From positions 1-62,193 of the forward strand of contig SYHD01000170.1 of NCBI GenBank assembly GCA_005799265.1: a stretch of DNA of 62,193 nt, written 5' to 3'. The position numbers were made by a program, and so were the translations under genes. Shown one piece after another: positions 8,371 through 17,254 of this stretch; position 1 is the stretch's first letter, and each line of letters opens with the position of its first letter. The notes under the pieces are model-generated. The model was not told the DNA's origin and searched no databases. It was given only the letters and a program-made list of their open reading frames with translations. Source of the stretch: Planctomycetia bacterium. Its GTDB lineage: Bacteria > Planctomycetota > Planctomycetia > Gemmatales > Gemmataceae.

Positions 8371-10023
8371 ATGTTGAACGGGCCTCGATTCATCGTTCTT
8401 GTCGGCTTGTGCCTTCTGTCTCTCGGCATTCCCTGGCGGAGCCTGCATTCCGATCAGCCGCCAAACGGACAGCCGGCGATCTCGGTCGCGCGCATTCGGG
8501 CCGATGTGCAATACCTTGCCGGCGATGAGCTGCAAGGCCGCGGCATCGGCACGCGCGGAGAGGACCTGGCTATCGACTACATAGCCGGGCAGTTCGAGAA
8601 GGCGGGGCTCAAGGCCGTCGGCGATCGCAACACGTTCTTCCAGGCCGTGCCGCTCGTGACGGTGACCACCGGACCGAAAGCGACGCTGGCATTCGTCAGG
8701 GGCGCCGAAAAAACCGCGTTCAAGCTGGAAGATGAATTTGCCGGCGTGAGCCGCACCCAGCAATCCGAAGACTTCGACGCCGAGGCGATCTTCCTGGGGC
8801 ACGGCATCACCGCGCCCGAGTTTGGCTGGGACGATTACAAGGACGTGGACGTGAGTGGCAAGGTTGTCGTCGTCTTCACCAACGAACCGCCGTCAGACGA
8901 TCCCAAGTTCTTCGGCGGCAAGGCGCTGACCTACTATGGCCGCTGGACCTACAAGTATGAAGAGGCCGCGCGGCGCGGCGCCAAGGCCGTCCTCATCATC
9001 CACACCAACGAGACGGCCGGGTATCCGTATTCGGTCGTGCGCAAACTCAAAGGTGCCCAGATTCAGCGCGCGGCCGGCAGCCCCGCGCTGGCGTTTGCGG
9101 GCTGGTTGTCCACACGCGCCGGCGACAAATTGCTCGCCTGCGCCGGCCTGACGGTCGAGGAAGCGCTCAAGAAAGCCGACACGAAGGGCTTCAAGGCGAT
9201 CCCGCTTGGTGTCCGCGTCCAGGGGCACATCCCGACTGCCGTGCAGAAAATCGTCACCCGCAACGTCGTCGGCATGGTCGAGGGCAGCGACCCCGTCCTC
9301 AAGTCCGAAGCTGTCATCTTCACCGCCCACTGGGATCATCTCGGCGTCGGCAAGGCGTCCGTCGGCACGGACGACATTCACAACGGCGCGCTCGACAACG
9401 CGACCGGTTGCGCAGTGCTACTCGAAATGGCCCGGCTGTGGGCGGCGCAGCAACCTCCGCCTAAACGCTCGGCGATCTTTCTCGCCACAACCGCCGAGGA
9501 GAGCGGACTGCTCGGCGCCGTCTACTACGCTTCTCATCCCGTGGTGCCGCTCGGCAGGACGGCCATCAATCTCAATTTCGACACGGTACTCCCGCTGGGC
9601 GTGCCCGAGTCGGTCGTCGTTAGCGGCGCCGAGCGAACCACGGCCTGGCCGCTCGTACAGGAAACCGCCCGCAAGCACAAGCTCGCCATCGAGCCGGACA
9701 AGAATGCCCACCTCGGCTTCTTCTATCGTTCCGATCATTTCGCGCTCGCCCGCGGCGGCGTCCCGGCGTTCTCGGTGTTCCCAGGCGAAAAGATCCAGGG
9801 GAAGCCCGCCGACTTCGCCAGGAAAGCAATGGACGAGTTCATTGCCAAGGTCTATCACACGCCTTTCGATGAGTACCGCGAGGAGTGGGATTTCTCGGGC
9901 TATCCCGCGCTGATGCGTTTCGCCTTCGACGTGGCCAAAGACGCTGCCAACGCCACAACGCTGCCAACCTGGGCACCGGGGGACGAGTTCCGCCCGGCAC
10001 GCGAGAAGAGCGGCGTGAAATGA
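8371..10023 (+). CDS. Secreted M28 family metallopeptidase with PA domain
   Basis: M28 enzymes are zinc aminopeptidases that release N-terminal residues. The protein (550 residues) has a signal peptide (MLNGPRFIVLVGLCLLSLG). A protease-associated insert (about residues 120-260, e.g. KVVVVFTNEPPSDDP, RRGAKAVLIIH) precedes the second part of the catalytic domain. The di-zinc ligands can be placed: His in TAHWDHLG, Asp in GALDNATG, the Glu pair in TTAEESGLLG, Asp in LNFDTVL and His in YRSDHFAL. The set is complete, so it is likely active. It has its own promoter-like sequence and an AAGGAG ribosome site. It is followed by the G8-domain gene. Confidence 0.92.
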   Translation: MLNGPRFIVLVGLCLLSLGIPWRSLHSDQPPNGQPAISVARIRADVQYLAGDELQGRGIGTRGEDLAIDYIAGQFEKAGLKAVGDRNTFFQAVPLVTVTTGPKATLAFVRGAEKTAFKLEDEFAGVSRTQQSEDFDAEAIFLGHGITAPEFGWDDYKDVDVSGKVVVVFTNEPPSDDPKFFGGKALTYYGRWTYKYEEAARRGAKAVLIIHTNETAGYPYSVVRKLKGAQIQRAAGSPALAFAGWLSTRAGDKLLACAGLTVEEALKKADTKGFKAIPLGVRVQGHIPTAVQKIVTRNVVGMVEGSDPVLKSEAVIFTAHWDHLGVGKASVGTDDIHNGALDNATGCAVLLEMARLWAAQQPPPKRSAIFLATTAEESGLLGAVYYASHPVVPLGRTAINLNFDTVLPLGVPESVVVSGAERTTAWPLVQETARKHKLAIEPDKNAHLGFFYRSDHFALARGGVPAFSVFPGEKIQGKPADFARKAMDEFIAKVYHTPFDEYREEWDFSGYPALMRFAFDVAKDAANATTLPTWAPGDEFRPAREKSGVK

Positions 10024-10088
10024 TCAGCGCAAGGGCATGGCGTCCTTTGCTTACGCTTTTGGCTCTGACAACTCGCGCCAGAAGGCGC

Positions 10089-10117
10089 TTGCTTCGTGAC
10101 GCCGAATTATGGATAAT
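10089..10117 (+). promoter_or_regulatory. Promoter-like sequence before the G8 gene
   Basis: TTGCTT and GATAAT are separated by 17 bases, about 77 bases before the ATG at 10195. The interval 10024-10194 holds nothing else I recognise. Confidence 0.4.
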
Positions 10118-10194
10118 AGCCCCTGACCTGCCACCGCGGTCTCCCGTGTGAGCCGTTTCGTTTTTTCTCTCCGTCACGAACAAGGGATATCTCC

Positions 10195-12528
10195 ATGACA
10201 AGGATCACGTGGACAAGAGCGTTGCTCGTTGGTTTCCTCGGCGCTACGCTGATCGGCATGCCCGGTCTACCGTCGGCTGCTCAACAGAAGGACAAGGATG
10301 CTCCGGCGTGGATCCGTTCGGCCAAGAGCGGCCCCTGGTCGGCGGCGGCGACGTGGGAAGGGGGCAAAGTCCCCGCGGCTTCAGCGCGCGTCCAGGTTCG
10401 CACCGGGCACACGGTTACTTATGACGTCAATTCCGACCAGGCCATCCGGGCAATTCACGTTGCCGGCACGCTGACATTCGCCCGCGACAAGACGACCCGG
10501 CTCGACGTCGGCCTGATCAAGATCCAAGCCGGCGCCGAAGCCAGCGAAGATGGTTTTGAATGCGACGCCCACATGCCAGAGATCGATCCGAAGATGCCTC
10601 GCCCGGCTCTCGAAGTCGGCATGCCCGATGCACCAATCGACGCCAAACATACCGCGACGATCCGCCTCGTTTATCACCCCGCACATGACAAGCTTTCGTG
10701 CCCGGCCATCGTCTGCTGCGGCGGACGCTGGGACATGCACGGCGCGCCCATGAACCGCACCTGGGTCACGCTCGGCGCGACCGCCAATCCGAAGGACACG
10801 ATCGTCACGCTGGCCGAATCCGTCACGGGCTGGAAAGTCGGCGATCGCGTCATTCTGACCGCGACCAGTCGCCATGAATACAAGGAACGGACCACCGAGG
10901 AACGCATCATCAAGGCCCTCGACGGCACGAAGGTGACGCTCGACCAACCGCTCGAAAGCAAGCACCTCGGCAGCGGCGAATTCCGCGGTGAAATCGCCAA
11001 CCTGAGCCGTAATATCGTCATCGAATCCGCCGATCCCAAGGGAGAACGCGGCCACACGATGTATCACAAAGGCTCGGCCGGCTCGCTCAGCTACTCGGAG
11101 TTCCGCGATCTCGGCAAGGAAGGGGTGCTTGGCCGTTACAGTTTGCACTTCCATCTCATCGGCGACACCATGCGCGGCAGTTCGGTCATCGGCAATTCGA
11201 TCTGGAACTCCGCCAACCGCTGGCTCACCATTCACGGTACGAATTATCTCGTAGTCCGCGACAACGTCGGCTACAACAGCATCGGCCACGGCTTTTTCCT
11301 TGAAGACGGCACCGAAGTCTACAACGTCCTCGATCGCAATTTGGCGGTCGGCGCCAGACGGGGCAAACGGCTTCCCAAGCAAGTTCTCGGCTTCGACCCG
11401 AACGACGGCGCCGGCTTCTGGTGGGCTAATAGCCTCAACACGTTCACGCGCAACATCGCCGTGGAGAACACGCAGTACGGCTTCCGCTACGAGGCCAGCG
11501 CGTCGAAGTCATTCCCGCTCGTCTTCAAGATTCAGCAACCCGACGGGTCGAAGAAATCCGTCGATATCCGCACCCTCCCCTTCGTCCGTTTCGACGACAA
11601 CGAGACGCACAGCAACTCCGGCCTCTACGGCGTCAACCTCGGTGAAGGCGTTAACAAGGTCGGCCCTGACTCGAAGCATCCGTTCATCGTTCGCAACCTG
11701 CGCATCTGGGACACGCACTATGGCTTGCGTCCGCAGGTGCCCTCGCTGCTGATCGAGAACCTGCGTCTGCACCACACGCATTACGGCATCTATCATCCCA
11801 ACTATGACAACCACGTCTATCGCAACGTGAAGATCAGCCTGTCGAACACGGAGCCTTTCAACCGCGGGCATGATGATGTTAGCATCCAGTATGGCGCACT
11901 TACGGTCGATGGTCTGATCTTTGAGAACTGCCGCTCTGGCGGTATGCCGCTTATACAGATCAGCGACCATAATCCCACGGGCGCGGCGGTCACGCACATG
12001 CGCAACGTCAAGACCGTGAACTGGAACGACGGCAGCAAGGCCAGGGCACTCGTCAACCTCGGCGGCGGCGGACGGCCGGAACCGCAAACGGAAAAGGGCG
12101 TGCCGGTCTATCTGCACGATTGGTTCGGCCCCGGCAAGACCGCGCTGGTCGTCAGTACCAAATCGGGCGAGTTCAAGGCCGACCCGACCAAGTTCCGCGC
12201 CGAAAACTTCGTGACCGGCAATGAATCGCGCTTGGCCGAAGTCAAGGGGGTCGCGTTCCCGCAACTGCTCGACCCGGTGGACGACCTGCCGCCGACCACC
12301 GTCATCACGCACGTCCGCAAGCAAGACGGCAAGCTGCTGGTGCGCGGCACCACTGCTGACAACGGCAGCGTCACGCGCGTCGTCGTCAACGGCCAAGAAG
12401 CGAAGGCGCTTCGCGCCAATTTCGCCGAGTGGGAGCTCGTGCTCGCCGACGCGCCGCAGTTGACCGCCCACTCCGAGGACGCCGCGGGCAATATTGAGAA
12501 GCTCGGGCACGTGATGAATGTCAGGTAA
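10195..12528 (+). CDS. Secreted G8-domain / right-handed beta-helix protein
   Basis: The protein has 777 residues. A signal peptide (MTRITWTRALLVGFLGATLIG) is followed by a G8 domain: WSAAATWEGGKVPAA, VRTGHTVTYDV and IHVAGTLTFARD are its conserved glycine-rich strands. A long right-handed beta-helix follows (about residues 180-640), including YSLHFHLIGDTMRGSSVIGN, NRWLTIHGTNYLVVRDNVGY, GHGFFLEDGTE and LRLHHTHYGIYHPNYDNH. The C-terminal ~80 residues look like a bacterial Ig-like domain (LLVRGTTADNGSVTRVVVNG). This layout resembles the animal CEMIP/TMEM2 hyaluronan-degrading proteins, so a polysaccharide substrate is plausible but unproven. The next gene is a glycosidase-like propeller, supporting carbohydrate use. 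Confidence 0.85.
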   Translation: MTRITWTRALLVGFLGATLIGMPGLPSAAQQKDKDAPAWIRSAKSGPWSAAATWEGGKVPAASARVQVRTGHTVTYDVNSDQAIRAIHVAGTLTFARDKTTRLDVGLIKIQAGAEASEDGFECDAHMPEIDPKMPRPALEVGMPDAPIDAKHTATIRLVYHPAHDKLSCPAIVCCGGRWDMHGAPMNRTWVTLGATANPKDTIVTLAESVTGWKVGDRVILTATSRHEYKERTTEERIIKALDGTKVTLDQPLESKHLGSGEFRGEIANLSRNIVIESADPKGERGHTMYHKGSAGSLSYSEFRDLGKEGVLGRYSLHFHLIGDTMRGSSVIGNSIWNSANRWLTIHGTNYLVVRDNVGYNSIGHGFFLEDGTEVYNVLDRNLAVGARRGKRLPKQVLGFDPNDGAGFWWANSLNTFTRNIAVENTQYGFRYEASASKSFPLVFKIQQPDGSKKSVDIRTLPFVRFDDNETHSNSGLYGVNLGEGVNKVGPDSKHPFIVRNLRIWDTHYGLRPQVPSLLIENLRLHHTHYGIYHPNYDNHVYRNVKISLSNTEPFNRGHDDVSIQYGALTVDGLIFENCRSGGMPLIQISDHNPTGAAVTHMRNVKTVNWNDGSKARALVNLGGGGRPEPQTEKGVPVYLHDWFGPGKTALVVSTKSGEFKADPTKFRAENFVTGNESRLAEVKGVAFPQLLDPVDDLPPTTVITHVRKQDGKLLVRGTTADNGSVTRVVVNGQEAKALRANFAEWELVLADAPQLTAHSEDAAGNIEKLGHVMNVR

Positions 12529-12537
12529 TCCGATCAT

Positions 12538-12592
12538 CCGCTGCGGCCTGGCGTTCATGTCGTCGAGCGCAAACGCCAGGCCGCAAGGCGGA
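12538..12592. repeat. Inverted repeat before the propeller gene
   Basis: TGCGGCCTGGCGTT and AACGCCAGGCCGCA are perfect 14-base inverted arms around a loop. It belongs to the 'CCGCTTGCGGCTTAGCG' style of intergenic hairpins seen elsewhere in the window. It lies in the short gap between two same-strand genes, directly after the G8 stop. Confidence 0.75.
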
Positions 12593-12610
12593 CTTTCGGG
12601 AGGATCGAGC

Positions 12611-14200
12611 GTGAGAATATTCACGGTCGTCGCGGCGTTTTTCTTGCTCGCATTTTTTTCTGCACAGGCGCATTCCCAGGACGCCGCCAAGGGGCGCACC
12701 ATCCTGTTCGTGGACGACCACGAGGTGCTGTATCGGTCAGGCACGCAGCGCATCCTCCAGCCGCTCAAACGTCAATCCGAGAAAGCGATCCTCGACATGG
12801 CCAAGCCGTGGGAGGTCGGCATCGGCTACACCAGTGTTTACCGCGATCCCAAGTCGGGCAAGTATCAATTGTGGTATCAGGCCTACGCCGGCGCCCGCGC
12901 TGGCGAACGGCGTCTCAAGTGCGTCGTTTGCTATGCGGAGTCCAAGGACGGCATTCACTTCGAGCGGCCGGAGCTCAACCTGTTCCCCTACAAGGATCTC
13001 AAGACCACCAACATCGTTCTCATCAGCAACGCGGGCTACGGCGATCGCTACTGCTGCTCCGTCCTGGTCGATCCGCTCGAAAAGGATCCCGCGCGCCGCT
13101 ACAAGATGGCGTACTACGACTGGTCCGTTGACGGCAAGCGCGAGGAACCTGGCTTGCACGTCGCCTTCTCGCCGGACGGCATTCGCTGGACCAAGCATTC
13201 GGGCGTCCTTCTCAAGACTCTCTACGGCGGCCGCGCGATACAGCCTCCTTTCGCGAATGAATCACCATTTAAGGAGACGCCGGCCAAGGGGGGCCTCGTT
13301 CGCAAGACCTGGTCCTATCCGCTGACTCTGTCCGACGTGATCGACGTTTTCTGGGACCCGATTCGCCAGGTGTTCGTACTCCTGGGCAAGTTCTGGTTCG
13401 ACGCTCCTGACGGCGGCATGGGGTTCAAGAACGGCATTGCCCGCTCCGAGAGCAAGGATTTCATCCACTGGTCGAAGCCGCAAATCGTGCTGACGCCAGA
13501 CGACGACGATCATCCCGATGTCGAGTTCCACGGCGCTCCGGGCTTCTTTCACAAGGGCCGCTACTTCGCCTTGAACCAGGTACTCAAACGCCGGGACAAG
13601 CTGGCCATCGACATCGAGCTGATGACGAGCCGCGACGGCGTCGCCTGGGAACGGCCGTTCCGCAAGGAGTTTTTTCTGGCGCGCAGCAAGCCGGGGCTCT
13701 TCGATAGCCGGACGCTGCTGTCCAACTCGACACCCATCGTGCACGGAGACGAAATCCGCTTCTACTATGGCGCTGCGAACGTCGCTCCGTTGAACGGCGT
13801 GAAATCGGAGCCGGGACAGCGCAGCGGCGTTGGCATGGCGTCGATCCCGCTTGACCGCTTCGCCGGCATTCGCCCGGTCGCCAAGAGCGCCCAGGTCACG
13901 CTGCGCAAACCGCTGGAGAACGTCGGCCAGGTCACGCTCAAGCCGCTCGACTTCAAGGGCTGCACGGATATCATGCTTAACGCGGACGCAACCAGCGGGT
14001 CGATCCGCGTCGAACTGCTGAACGAGGACGGCTACCGGGTGCGCGGCTACTCGAAAGACGATGCCGTCGTGATCCGGGGTGATTCGCTTCGCCACAAGAT
14101 CGCCTGGATGGATCGCGGCGTCGACAAGCTCCCGGCGGGTCGATACCTGCTTCGCTTCCATCTGGAGAACGCGACGATGTTCGCGTTTACATGCGAATAG
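12611..14200 (+). CDS. Secreted GH32/GH43-like five-bladed propeller protein
   Basis: A GTG at 12611 is preferred as start: GGGAGG lies seven bases upstream and translation gives a signal peptide (about RIFTVVAAFFLLAFFSAQAHS). The mature protein shows the repeated blade pattern of glycosidase families 32/43/68: GYTSVYRDPKSGKYQLWYQA, VVCYAESKDGIHFERPEL, LHVAFSPDGIRWTKHSG, NGIARSESKDFIHW, DIELMTSRDGVAWERPF and DEIRFYYGAANVAPL. A C-terminal beta domain (about 430-529) may bind sugar. The usual acidic catalytic trio cannot be assigned with confidence. The neighbouring G8/beta-helix gene suggests a joint role in polysaccharide use. Confidence 0.75.
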   Translation: MRIFTVVAAFFLLAFFSAQAHSQDAAKGRTILFVDDHEVLYRSGTQRILQPLKRQSEKAILDMAKPWEVGIGYTSVYRDPKSGKYQLWYQAYAGARAGERRLKCVVCYAESKDGIHFERPELNLFPYKDLKTTNIVLISNAGYGDRYCCSVLVDPLEKDPARRYKMAYYDWSVDGKREEPGLHVAFSPDGIRWTKHSGVLLKTLYGGRAIQPPFANESPFKETPAKGGLVRKTWSYPLTLSDVIDVFWDPIRQVFVLLGKFWFDAPDGGMGFKNGIARSESKDFIHWSKPQIVLTPDDDDHPDVEFHGAPGFFHKGRYFALNQVLKRRDKLAIDIELMTSRDGVAWERPFRKEFFLARSKPGLFDSRTLLSNSTPIVHGDEIRFYYGAANVAPLNGVKSEPGQRSGVGMASIPLDRFAGIRPVAKSAQVTLRKPLENVGQVTLKPLDFKGCTDIMLNADATSGSIRVELLNEDGYRVRGYSKDDAVVIRGDSLRHKIAWMDRGVDKLPAGRYLLRFHLENATMFAFTCE

Positions 14201-14247
14201 CGATCGAATCTGCCTCCTTGCAAATCCTGCCGTGTGCGAGATCGCGA

Positions 14248-16062
14248 ATGACATTGCTATTGAGTGTCCAAGGACTGACCAAGCGATTCGGTCCCCGGCC
14301 GTTGTTCAGCGAACTTTCACTCGAATTGCGCGCCGGCGAGCGATTGGGCCTGATCGGGCCAAACGGCTCCGGCAAGACAACGCTGCTGAAATTACTAGCC
14401 GGCCGTGAGGAGCCGGACGCTGGCACTCGTTCGCTGCGGCGAGGCACGTGTATCGGCTATTTGGCTCAGGATGACAAGTTCGCGGTCGGATTGACGGCGC
14501 GCCAGGTATTGTTGGATGCTCTGGCGGACGAGCCGATCGAGGATTACGAACGCGAAACACGCACGGCCATCACGTTGACGCAAGTCGGGTTCAGCGATCC
14601 CGAGCAGCGGGCCGACGTTCTGTCCGGCGGCTGGCGCAAACGCTTGTCGCTAGCTCGCGAGTTGGTTCGCAAGCCAGACTTGCTGCTGCTCGATGAACCG
14701 ACGAACCATCTCGATTTGCCCGGCATCGTCTGGCTGGAACGCTTACTGCGCGCGGCCCCGTTCGGCTATCTGGTGGCGACGCATGATCGGGCGTTCCTGC
14801 GCGCGGTCGCGGACGAGGTCATCGAAGTTAGCCGCGTTTATCCGGGTGGATCGTTTCGCGCTCCCGGCTCGTACGATGATTTCGCGGAAAAGCGCGAGGC
14901 GTTTCTCGAAGCGCAGGCCCGGCAGCAAGAGTCGGTCGCCAATCAGGTTCGCCGCGAGAATGAATGGCTCGGACGAAAGGCGGCGGCCCGAACGCGCAAA
15001 GCGGGCTCGCGCATCGACGATGCCGCCCAGCGCCGTGAGGAATTGGCGGAGCTGCAATATCGCAACGCCGCGACCGGCGCCGCCGGCATCGACTTCGTCG
15101 GCACGGGCAGGCAAACGCGCAAGCTGCTCACGGCGGTCGGCATTGCGAAGTCCTTCCCCGATCGCCCATTGTTCTCGGGCCTCGATCTGATGCTGACTCC
15201 CGGCACGAAGCTCGGCCTGCTCGGTCCGAACGGCAGCGGCAAGAGCATCCTGTTGAAGACGCTGGCGGGCGAGATCTCGCCCGCCGCCGGCACCGTCACA
15301 CGCGCCGACGGCCTGCGTCTCGTGATGTTCGAGCAAGGACGGGCGAAGCTCAATCCGGCCGACACGCTGCGGCGTGCCCTTTGTCCCAACGGCGATACCG
15401 TCATGTTCGGCGATCGGCCCACGCACGTCGCGGCGTGGGCGAAGAAGTTTCTCTTTCAACCAGAACATCTCGACGTGCTGGTCGGCCAACTCTCCGGCGG
15501 CGAACAGGCCCGCGTGCGCATCGCCCAGTTGATGCTGCAACCCGCCGATTTGCTTTTGCTCGACGAGCCGACCAACGACCTTGACATCCCGGCCCTGGAA
15601 GTTCTGGAAGACAACCTCGCGGACTTCGCGGGGGCGGTGGTGCTCGTCAGCCACGATCGCACGTTGATGGATCGGCTCTGTACGGAGGTCGTCGGCCTCG
15701 ACGGCCGCGGCGGCGCAGCGATCTACGGCAGCGTCAGTCAATGGCTGACCGCGCATGAAGCAGGCAGCAGGCAGTTGGCGGCCGACAGCAAGGAAGAGCG
15801 GCCCGCAGCGACTGCGAAAAAGCCGGTCGCAGCCAAGCCGCGCAAGTTGAGCTATCGCGAACAGCAAGAGTGGGACCAGATGGAGGCCGCCATCCTCACC
15901 GCCGAACAATGGGTAGTCGAGCGCGAGGCGGCGGTTGAACGTGCGGCGACGGTCGGCCACGTCGCCCTCACCGATGCCTGCCGGGCGCTCGAAGAGGCGC
16001 AGCGTGCGGTCGCGAGTCTTTACGCCCGCTGGGAAGAACTGGAACTCAAACGCGGGGCCTGA
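14248..16062 (+). CDS. ABC-F family ATPase, Uup-like
   Basis: ABC-F proteins carry two ATP-binding domains without membrane segments and act on ribosomes or, for Uup, in DNA/ribosome-related processes. From ATG at 14248 the first domain has LIGPNGSGKTTLLKLLAG (Walker A), LSGGWRKRLSLARELV (signature) and LLLLDEPTNHLDLPGI (Walker B). An interdomain arm (about residues 215-290, charged and helical) leads to the second domain: LLGPNGSGKSILL, LSGGEQARVRIAQLML, LLLLDEPTNDLDIPAL and LVSHDRTLMDRL. The C-terminal ~65 residues (from YREQQEWDQMEAAI) form a coiled coil typical of Uup. A start further upstream is possible but the N-terminus then lacks family similarity. Not part of an obvious operon. Confidence 0.92.
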   Translation: MTLLLSVQGLTKRFGPRPLFSELSLELRAGERLGLIGPNGSGKTTLLKLLAGREEPDAGTRSLRRGTCIGYLAQDDKFAVGLTARQVLLDALADEPIEDYERETRTAITLTQVGFSDPEQRADVLSGGWRKRLSLARELVRKPDLLLLDEPTNHLDLPGIVWLERLLRAAPFGYLVATHDRAFLRAVADEVIEVSRVYPGGSFRAPGSYDDFAEKREAFLEAQARQQESVANQVRRENEWLGRKAAARTRKAGSRIDDAAQRREELAELQYRNAATGAAGIDFVGTGRQTRKLLTAVGIAKSFPDRPLFSGLDLMLTPGTKLGLLGPNGSGKSILLKTLAGEISPAAGTVTRADGLRLVMFEQGRAKLNPADTLRRALCPNGDTVMFGDRPTHVAAWAKKFLFQPEHLDVLVGQLSGGEQARVRIAQLMLQPADLLLLDEPTNDLDIPALEVLEDNLADFAGAVVLVSHDRTLMDRLCTEVVGLDGRGGAAIYGSVSQWLTAHEAGSRQLAADSKEERPAATAKKPVAAKPRKLSYREQQEWDQMEAAILTAEQWVVEREAAVERAATVGHVALTDACRALEEAQRAVASLYARWEELELKRGA

Positions 16063-16077
16063 AATTCAAGAGGCGAT

Positions 16078-17211
16078 ATGCACCCCCACTACGATGTGAT
16101 CGTGATCGGCGTCGGCGGCATGGGCGCGGCGGCCGCGGCGGAGTTGGCCGGGCGCGGGCGGCGCGTCCTCGGGCTCGAACAATTTGACCTCGTCCACGAT
16201 CGCGGCAGCTCCCACGGGCACACGCGGATCATCCGCAAGGCATATTTCGAGCATCCCGATTACGTGCCTCTCTTGCATCGAGCCTACGAACGCTGGTACG
16301 AACTGGAAGAGCAGCAAGGGCGACATCTCTTCACCGAATGCGGCTGCCTCAACATCGGTAGGCCAGACGGAGAATTGATCGCCGGCGTACGTCGTTCGTC
16401 GGCGGAGCATCGGCTCGATGTCGAGCAACTCGACCCGGCCGAACTGCGGCGGCGCTTCCCGGCCTTCACTTTCGGCAACGAATATCACGGCATGCTGGAG
16501 CGCGACGCCGGGTTCCTCTACGTCGAGGACTGCGTCCAGGCGTACGTGGATCAAGCCCGCCTTCATGGCGCGGAACTGCACGCGCAGGAGCCGGCCGTCC
16601 GCTGGGAAGCGTCCGCCCATGGCGTGCTTGTGCAAACCGAGCGACAGACGTATACAGCAGACCGTTTGGTGATCACCGCCGGCGCGTGGGCAGCCCGGAT
16701 CTTGGACGCTTTGTCCTTGCCGCTCGAAGTGGTCCGCAAGGCCCTGTTATGGATCGCGCCGGCAGACAGCTCGCCGTTCCGTCGTCAACGATTTCCGGTG
16801 TATCTTACCGAGACGCCAGAGGGAATCTACTACGGCTTCCCTGTTCTCGACGAGCACGGACTCAAGGTCGCACGGCACGACGGCGGCGAACTCGTGGCCG
16901 ATCCGAGCAGCGTCAATCGTCAACTTGCGGACGCCGATGTGAACGACTGCCGGCAGTTTCTTCAGGCCCACATTCCGCTGGTGAATGGGCCCTTGCGCCA
17001 GAGCAAAGTCTGCCTTTACACGCTGACGCCCGATCGGCACTTCATCATCGACCGGCATCCGCATCATCCCAACGTGGTGTTGGCGGCGGGTTTCTCTGGC
17101 CACGGCTTCAAATTCGCCTCGGTCGTTGGCGAGATTCTGGCCGACCTGACAGAAAATGGACGCACACGATTGCCCATCGAGATGTTCCGTCTTGGGCGAT
17201 TTGCCAGATGA
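16078..17211 (+). CDS. Monomeric sarcosine oxidase / N-methyl amino acid oxidase
   Basis: This FAD enzyme type oxidises N-methyl amino acids (sarcosine, N-methyltryptophan), releasing formaldehyde and peroxide. The protein has 377 residues, the normal family length. The dinucleotide fold is at the start (VIVIGVGGMGAAAAAELAGR), followed by RGSSHGHTRIIRKAYFEHPD, a family signature. The Cys in SKVCLYTLTPDRHFIIDRHP is in the position where FAD is covalently attached. The end has the usual SGHGFKFASVVGEILADL. It is the first gene of a plus-strand set with an MHS transporter and an iron-dependent dehydrogenase, consistent with uptake and breakdown of a methylated amine or amino acid. Exact substrate is unknown. 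Confidence 0.9.
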   Translation: MHPHYDVIVIGVGGMGAAAAAELAGRGRRVLGLEQFDLVHDRGSSHGHTRIIRKAYFEHPDYVPLLHRAYERWYELEEQQGRHLFTECGCLNIGRPDGELIAGVRRSSAEHRLDVEQLDPAELRRRFPAFTFGNEYHGMLERDAGFLYVEDCVQAYVDQARLHGAELHAQEPAVRWEASAHGVLVQTERQTYTADRLVITAGAWAARILDALSLPLEVVRKALLWIAPADSSPFRRQRFPVYLTETPEGIYYGFPVLDEHGLKVARHDGGELVADPSSVNRQLADADVNDCRQFLQAHIPLVNGPLRQSKVCLYTLTPDRHFIIDRHPHHPNVVLAAGFSGHGFKFASVVGEILADLTENGRTRLPIEMFRLGRFAR

Positions 17212-17254
17212 TCGCTTCATGTCTATGCCAGCAACGAATTCGGGAGTTTGTCCG

